Source of the DNA: Actinomycetes bacterium
GTDB taxonomy: Bacteria; Actinomycetota; Actinomycetes; Actinomycetales; Cellulomonadaceae
NCBI GenBank assembly: GCA_023389545.1
Contig: JAEWEI010000211.1
Coordinates: forward strand, 1 to 9,767
Direction of reading: 5' to 3'
DNA length: 9,767 nucleotides
In this document: piece by piece, positions 6,171-9,767 of the stretch
Position numbering within the stretch: position 1 is the stretch's first letter
How the letters are laid out: the number at the start of each line of letters is the position of its first letter
Program-made: the position numbers and the translations under genes
Notes under the pieces: model-generated
Databases searched by the model: none
What the model saw: only the letters and a program-made list of their open reading frames with translations
Told to the model about the DNA's origin: nothing

Positions 6171-6246
6171 GTCACGATTGAGTCACATCGGGACAGAGGC
6201 GTCACAGACGGGTCACGACACCCTCAGGGGGTCACGATCCCGTCAC
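6171..6246. promoter_or_regulatory. array of six GTCAC half-sites (three 11-bp direct-repeat boxes), GlnR/PhoP-like operator
   Basis: GTCAC occurs at 6171, 6182, 6201, 6212, 6231 and 6242. Steps are 11, 19, 11, 19 and 11 bp, so the unit GTCAC-N6-GTCAC recurs three times at exactly 30 bp. The longer word GGTCACGA appears at 6170, 6211 and 6230. Eleven-bp direct repeats place half-sites on one DNA face, the geometry bound by OmpR/PhoB-family winged-helix regulators. GTnAC-N6-GnnAC is the GlnR box of actinomycetes, and Streptomyces PhoP boxes also use 11-bp units. GlnR has been reported to control non-PTS sugar ABC operons in actinomycetes. The array lies 125-200 bp before the binding-protein start and 48 bp beyond the stop of the upstream HAD gene, so it belongs to the importer operon. 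Regularity is seen directly; the regulator is inferred. Confidence 0.7.
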
Positions 6247-6293
6247 TTTCCACGGGTCTGACCCAACCTTTCGCGCAGGTCAGCGGGCTGGCC

Positions 6294-7115
6294 TCACTGG
6301 ACGCCCGAGAGCACCCCGCGCAGCACGGCCGCGGCGCCGTCGTCGTCGATGGTGCCCGTGACCTCGTCGGCCACCGCCAGCACCGACTCGGGGGCGTGCC
6401 CCATCGCGATGCCCCGGGCGGCCCAGCGCAGCATCTCCAGATCGTTCGATCCGTCGCCCATCGCGACGGTGGCGAACGGCTCGACGCCAAGCGCGCGGCG
6501 CAGCTCCTCGAGCGCGCTGCCCTTGGACACCCCGCCGGGCGTCAGGTCGAGCCACGCCGACCAGCCGACGGCGTACGACACCTCGTGCAGGCCGACGCGC
6601 TCGACGAGCTCGTGGAACTCCTCCGGCGTGCTCTGCGGGCTGCGGATCACCACTCGGGTGGACGGCGCGGCGCACAGCTCGTCGAACGCGACGACCCGGT
6701 GGTCGCCGTCCAGCTCCCCGTCGGGGAACGGCGCGCTCACCAGGAACCCACGGCCCAGGTCCTCGACGGCGTACAACGCGTCGGGCAGTTCCAGGGAGAG
6801 CACCCGCAGGGCGGGCTCCGGGTCGAACGTGATGGTCTCGGTCAGCTCGTAGCCGCCGTCGAGCGACGGGTCGAGGCGCACCGTCACCGCGCCGTTGGAC
6901 GTGATCGCCCACCCGGTGTCGATCCCCAGGTCATGGGCGACCGGCACCGCGGACACCACGGAGCGCCCGGTGGCGAGCACCACGTGGGCGCCGGCCTCGA
7001 CCAGCGCGGCGACCCCCTGGCGCACCGCGGGGGAGATCGTCCCGTCGAAGGACATCAGCGTGCCGTCGATGTCGAGCGCGACGAGCATGCCGTCTGCGGC
7101 GCGTGGCTGGGTCAT
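6294..7115 (-). CDS. HAD-superfamily phosphatase, Cof type
   Basis: A 273-residue haloacid-dehalogenase-fold hydrolase of the Cof (class IIB, C2-cap) type, the group that dephosphorylates sugar phosphates, nucleotides or cofactors. All four motifs are present: DIDGTL (15-20) with nucleophile D15 and acid/base D17; T49 in VVLATGR; K198 in GGVSKGSAL; and [10 protein letters not shown] (220-229) with Mg-binding D221 and D225. The cap domain lies between about residues 80 and 190. The substrate cannot be predicted. The ATG at 7113-7115 overlaps the serS stop in ATGA (7112-7115), so translation is probably coupled to serS; a GGAG lies 11 nt upstream. The frame remains open to 7376 inside serS, but that part is antiphase and lacks HAD features. 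It ends 48 bp before the repeat array of the importer operon, with no clear terminator between. Confidence 0.93.
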   Translation of the reverse strand: MTQPRAADGMLVALDIDGTLMSFDGTISPAVRQGVAALVEAGAHVVLATGRSVVSAVPVAHDLGIDTGWAITSNGAVTVRLDPSLDGGYELTETITFDPEPALRVLSLELPDALYAVEDLGRGFLVSAPFPDGELDGDHRVVAFDELCAAPSTRVVIRSPQSTPEEFHELVERVGLHEVSYAVGWSAWLDLTPGGVSKGSALEELRRALGVEPFATVAMGDGSNDLEMLRWAARGIAMGHAPESVLAVADEVTGTIDDDGAAAVLRGVLSGVQ

Positions 7116-8389
7116 CGGGTCACCGGCTCCAGGGTCTCGAGGCCGCCGAGGTAGGGGCGCAGCCCTTCGGGCACGCGCACTGAGCCGTCGGGCAGCTGGT
7201 GGTTCTCCAGGATCGCCACGATCCACCGGGTCGTGGCGAGCGTGCCGTTGAGGGTGGCGACGGGTCGCGTCTCCCCCGTGGCAGTGCGCTCCCGGATGCC
7301 CAGGCGGCGCGCCTGGAACGTGGTGCAGTTGGACGTCGACGTGAGCTCGAGGTAGCGCTCCTGGGTGGGCAGCCACGCCTCGCAGTCGAACTTGCGGGCG
7401 GCGCTCATGCCCAGATCCCCGGCGGCGGTGTCGATCACCCGGTACGGCAGCCCGGCCAGCGCCAGCATCTCCTCTTCCCAGCCGAGGATGCGGCGGTGCT
7501 CGTCGGCGGCGTCCTCGACGGTGGTGTAGCTGAACGCCTCGACCTTGTGGAACTGGTGCACGCGGATGATGCCGCGGGTGTCCTTGCCGTAGGACCCGGC
7601 CTCGCGGCGGTAGCAGGCCGACCAGCCCGCGTACCGCAGCGGGCCGTTCGTGAGGTCGAGGATCTCCCCCGAGTGGTACCCGGCGAGCGCGACCTCGCTG
7701 GTGCCCACCAGGTACAGGTCGTCGGCCTCGAGGCGGTAGATCTCGTCGGCGTGCGCGCCCAGGAACCCGGTGCCGGCCATGACCTCGGGCTTGACCAGCG
7801 TCGGGGTGATCACCGGGGTGAAGCCGTGCGCCAGCGCGCGGTCCACGGCGGCGTTCAGCAGCGCCAGCTCGAGCCGTGCGCCCACACCCGTCAGGTAGTA
7901 GAACCGGGCGCCGGAGACCTTGGCGCCCCGCTCGGTGTCGATCGCGGCGAGCATCTCGCCGAGCTCGAGGTGGTCGCGCGGCGTGAAGCCCTCCGCGGCG
8001 AAGTCCCGGGGCGTGCCCTCGTGGCGCAGCACCACGTAGTCGTCCTCGCCGCCGGCGGGGACGCCGTCCTCGATGATGTTCCCGATGCTGCGCGCGAGCT
8101 CGCCAGCGGCGGCGTCGGCGGCCTCCGCGTCGGCCTGCAGCGCCTTGACCTGCTCGGCGAGCTGCTTGGCGTGCGACAGCAGCGCCGCCTTCTCCTCGCC
8201 CTGCGCGGATGCGACCTGCTTGCCCAGGGCCTTCTGCTCGGCGCGCAGCCGCTCGAAGTCGGTCAGGGCGGAACGGCGACGCGCGTCGGCGTCGAGCACC
8301 TGGTCCACGAGGCCGGGGTCGTCCCCGCGGGCACGCTGGCTGGCACGGACGAGGTCGGGGTCCTCACGGACGAGTCGCAGGTCGATCAC
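7112..8389 (-). CDS. serS: seryl-tRNA synthetase
   Basis: A 425-residue class II aminoacyl-tRNA synthetase that charges tRNA-Ser (and tRNA-Sec where present) with serine in the cytoplasm. The N-terminal helical arm (about 28-105) is a Glu/Lys/Ala-rich coiled coil that grips the long variable arm of tRNA-Ser. The catalytic domain shows [15 protein letters not shown] (228-242, serine pocket), motif 2 around [16 protein letters not shown] (259-274) ending in FHKVE (280-284), [12 protein letters not shown] (351-362) and motif 3 [18 protein letters not shown] (381-398). Length matches the bacterial family. The GTG at 8387-8389 is chosen because SerS proteins begin [10 protein letters not shown] after the initiator; an upstream frame to 8482 is not conserved, and another GTG lies two codons earlier. 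No ribosome binding site is evident, but TAGGCT lies 7 nt before the GTG. No T-box or tRNA-like leader is present. The HAD phosphatase gene follows with a 4-nt overlap. Confidence 0.98.
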   Translation of the reverse strand: MIDLRLVREDPDLVRASQRARGDDPGLVDQVLDADARRRSALTDFERLRAEQKALGKQVASAQGEEKAALLSHAKQLAEQVKALQADAEAADAAAGELARSIGNIIEDGVPAGGEDDYVVLRHEGTPRDFAAEGFTPRDHLELGEMLAAIDTERGAKVSGARFYYLTGVGARLELALLNAAVDRALAHGFTPVITPTLVKPEVMAGTGFLGAHADEIYRLEADDLYLVGTSEVALAGYHSGEILDLTNGPLRYAGWSACYRREAGSYGKDTRGIIRVHQFHKVEAFSYTTVEDAADEHRRILGWEEEMLALAGLPYRVIDTAAGDLGMSAARKFDCEAWLPTQERYLELTSTSNCTTFQARRLGIRERTATGETRPVATLNGTLATTRWIVAILENHQLPDGSVRVPEGLRPYLGGLETLEPVTR

Positions 8390-8396
8390 GAGCACG

Positions 8397-8402
8397 AGCC
8401 TA
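8397..8402 (-). promoter_or_regulatory. -10-like hexamer for serS (leaderless)
   Basis: On the minus strand TAGGCT fits TAnnnT and is followed by 7 nt before the GTG at 8389, placing the transcription start at or beside the start codon. A CTGAGC at 8422-8427 could be a poor -35 with a long 19-bp spacer. The position supports the 8389 start over upstream alternatives. Confidence 0.4.
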
Positions 8403-8489
8403 TCGACCCTGCCAGCCCGCGGCTCAGCCAGCCACGGCTCGACCCCCTCCGCGAAGGATGCTGCCCGGCGCCCCCCGCGCACGCGGCAT

Positions 8490-8495
8490 TAAGTT
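8490..8495 (+). promoter_or_regulatory. -10-like hexamer for the lipid kinase gene (leaderless)
   Basis: TAAGTT fits TAnnnT in an otherwise G/C-rich stretch and is followed by exactly 6 nt (GTCGGC) before the ATG at 8502. No Shine-Dalgarno is present, so a leaderless transcript is likely. No -35 match is seen in the C-rich sequence upstream. Confidence 0.45.
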
Positions 8496-8501
8496 GTCGG
8501 C

Positions 8502-9635
8502 ATGACTGGGGAGACGTGGCTCGCGCTCGGGGCTCTGCTGCTCGCGACGTGCGCCGTCGTCATCGCGGTGCTGGCGCAGCGCCGGCTGGGCGAGCTGCGG
8601 ACCTCGTTGTCCGACGCGTCGGCTGTGGCGCCTGCGCCCGACGCGCCGCCCATCCCGCGGGTCGTCGCGTTCGTGGCCAACCCGTCGAAGCCCGCGGTGG
8701 CCGACGCCCGCGCCGAGCTGCTGCGGGCCGCCTCCGAGCTCGGGATCGCGACCCCGCTGTGGCTTGAGACCACCGTCGAGGACCCGGGGCTCGGGCAGGC
8801 GCGCGAGGCGGTGCGGCGCGGCGCCGACGTGGTCGTGGCCGTGGGCGGTGACGGCACCGTGCGGGCCGTCGCCGAGGCCCTGGTGGGCACGAAGGCCGCG
8901 ATGGGGATCGTGCCCATCGGCACCGGCAACCTGCTGGCCCGCAACCTCGACCTGCCGCTCGGCGACCCGACGGCCGCGCTGCGGATCGCGCTCGAGGGCG
9001 CCGATCACGCCATCGACGTCGGCTGGCTGCGGGTGCTACGCGACGGGTCCGTGGAGGACGACGTCACAGCCGCGGCCGCGCGCGTCGAGCCCGAGGCCTC
9101 CCGCGACCACATCTTCCTGGTGATCGCCGGAGTCGGCTTCGACGCCGCGATGATCGCCGACACCGACGACGACCTGAAGGCCCGCGTCGGCTGGATCGCC
9201 TACTTCGTCTCAGGGGTGCGGCACCTGCACGGGCGGCGGCTGCGAGCAGTGGTGCGGATCGACGACGCCCCGCCGGAGACCCTGCGGCTGCGGAGCTTGC
9301 TGGTGGGCAACTGCGGCAGGCTGCCGGGCGGCATCACGCTGCTGCCGGACGCGCTGATCGACGACGGCTGGCTGGACGTGGCGGCCATCGACACCCGCGG
9401 CGGCGTGGCCGGCTGGGCCCAGTTGTTCGGCGAGGTGGTGCTGCAGGGCGTGGGCGTGCGCACCGAGCTGCCCGCCAAGATCGGCCGCATCGACCACACG
9501 CGGGGCCGCACGGTGCACGCCCGGTTCTCCAGCAGCGAGCAGGTCCAGGTGGACGGCGACATCATCGGCCGGGCACGGGATGTCGAGACCCGCGTCGACA
9601 AGGGCGCGCTCGTGGTGCGGGTCAGCCCCGCCTGA
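8502..9635 (+). CDS. diacylglycerol kinase-family lipid kinase, membrane anchored
   Basis: A 377-residue protein of the DAGK catalytic family (YegS/DgkB/Rv2252 group), which phosphorylates diacylglycerol or related lipids with ATP at the inner leaflet, usually to recycle diacylglycerol into phospholipid synthesis. One hydrophobic segment at 5-26 should anchor it; a Pro/Ala-rich linker (38-52) follows. The catalytic part begins VVAFVANPSK (54-63), with the nucleotide-binding GGDGT (115-119), PIGTGNLLARNL (138-149), SLLVGNCG (265-272), PDALIDDGWLDV (282-293) and a C-terminal VQVDGD (348-353). Length is greater than the usual 290-330 aa because of the N-terminal anchor and an acidic insertion around 181-200. 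It diverges from serS across 112 bp and converges with pheA, whose stop lies 6 bp away. Sphingoid- or phosphatidylinositol-type lipids are alternative substrates. Confidence 0.93.
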   Translation: MTGETWLALGALLLATCAVVIAVLAQRRLGELRTSLSDASAVAPAPDAPPIPRVVAFVANPSKPAVADARAELLRAASELGIATPLWLETTVEDPGLGQAREAVRRGADVVVAVGGDGTVRAVAEALVGTKAAMGIVPIGTGNLLARNLDLPLGDPTAALRIALEGADHAIDVGWLRVLRDGSVEDDVTAAAARVEPEASRDHIFLVIAGVGFDAAMIADTDDDLKARVGWIAYFVSGVRHLHGRRLRAVVRIDDAPPETLRLRSLLVGNCGRLPGGITLLPDALIDDGWLDVAAIDTRGGVAGWAQLFGEVVLQGVGVRTELPAKIGRIDHTRGRTVHARFSSSEQVQVDGDIIGRARDVETRVDKGALVVRVSPA

Positions 9636-9641
9636 GCCGGG

Positions 9642-9767
9642 TCAGTGCGTGCGACCCGCGCGCAGCGAGCGCAGCCACTCGCGGGCGGCCACGAAGTCCT
9701 CGTCGGCGGTGCCCCGCCGCACCACGGCCCGCACGGCGTCGGCCCGCGGGTAGGAGCCCAGGAACCG
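9642..9767 (-). CDS. pheA: prephenate dehydratase, C-terminal fragment (5' part beyond window)
   Basis: The last 41 codons plus stop of a minus-strand gene that enters from the right edge. The visible protein begins RFLGSYPRADAVRAV and ends EWLRSLRAGRTH. FLGSYPRAD is characteristic of the end of the ACT regulatory domain in actinobacterial prephenate dehydratases, which convert prephenate to phenylpyruvate in phenylalanine synthesis and are feedback-controlled by phenylalanine through that domain. A tail DEDFVAAREWLRSLR also fits. The catalytic domain is out of view, so the call rests on this short tail and on gene order: pheA next to a lipid kinase and serS is an arrangement I recall from related actinobacteria. 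Confidence 0.8.
   Translation of the reverse strand, partial: RFLGSYPRADAVRAVVRRGTADEDFVAAREWLRSLRAGRTH

Noticed and set aside
6217..6233. Imperfect hairpin GACaCCC-TCA-GGGgGTC as a terminator for the HAD gene
   Set aside because: Short stem with a mismatch and a 3-nt loop, no T tract, and it overlaps the GTCAC array, whose regular spacing explains the sequence better.
6171..6246. CRISPR-like array because of the 30-bp period
   Set aside because: Only 5-8 bp are repeated per unit and there are just three units within a promoter region; no cas genes nearby.
6108..7154. Plus-strand open frame (348 codons) covering the operator region and the HAD gene
   Set aside because: Antisense to a gene with all four HAD motifs; no domain seen.
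7199..8767. Plus-strand open frame (522 codons) opposite serS and into the lipid kinase gene
   Set aside because: Longest plus frame in the window, but it is the reverse of serS and then runs out of phase through the kinase gene; no domain is visible.

Overview
The window is chromosomal DNA of a high-GC Gram-positive actinobacterium. The evidence is the very high GC with strong G/C preference at third codon positions, a bacterial proteasome activator homologue (a family found in Actinobacteria), and a gene order around serS (prephenate dehydratase, lipid kinase, serS, HAD phosphatase) that I recall from Micrococcales-like genomes. A Cellulomonas-like organism is a reasonable guess, but the sequence alone does not settle the genus. 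Coding density is high. I see no mobile element, CRISPR array, tRNA or rRNA, no stretch over 300 bases without a gene, and no sign of recent transfer.

Layout, left to right. (1) Positions 1-719, minus: the N-terminal 239 codons of an AGE/YihS-type sugar isomerase or epimerase, cut by the left edge. (2) 795-1640, plus: a bacterial proteasome activator (Bpa/PafE) with a long disordered N-terminus and an intact GQYL C-terminus, divergent from gene 1. (3) 1644-2570, minus: a ten-helix EamA/RhtA-type exporter, convergent with bpa. (4) 2613-6046, minus: a sugar ABC importer operon in the order binding lipoprotein, MalF-type permease, MalG-type permease, with no ATPase gene. The exporter follows it 42 bp downstream and may be co-transcribed. 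(5) 6047-6293: the control region of the importer operon, holding six GTCAC half-sites in a strictly regular array. (6) 6294-8389, minus: seryl-tRNA synthetase followed by a translationally coupled Cof-type HAD phosphatase. (7) 8502-9635, plus: a membrane-anchored diacylglycerol-kinase-family lipid kinase. (8) 9642-9767, minus: the last 41 residues of prephenate dehydratase, cut by the right edge.

How they work together. The binding protein and two permeases form a CUT1 importer that must borrow an ATPase encoded elsewhere (MsiK-type sharing is common in actinobacteria). The isomerase at the left edge may act on sugars, but nothing here ties it to this importer. serS, dgk and pheA are housekeeping genes.

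The most interesting signal is the array at 6171-6246: three GTCAC-N6-GTCAC boxes at exactly 30-bp period. It fits the 11-bp direct-repeat geometry of OmpR-family regulators and closely resembles GlnR boxes, suggesting nitrogen or phosphate control of sugar uptake. Second-tier observations are a tandem hairpin pair between the binding-protein and permease genes, and a recurring pattern in which a -10-like hexamer sits 5-7 nt before the start codon of the lead genes, as expected for leaderless mRNAs. I found no evidence of a wholly new multi-gene system.
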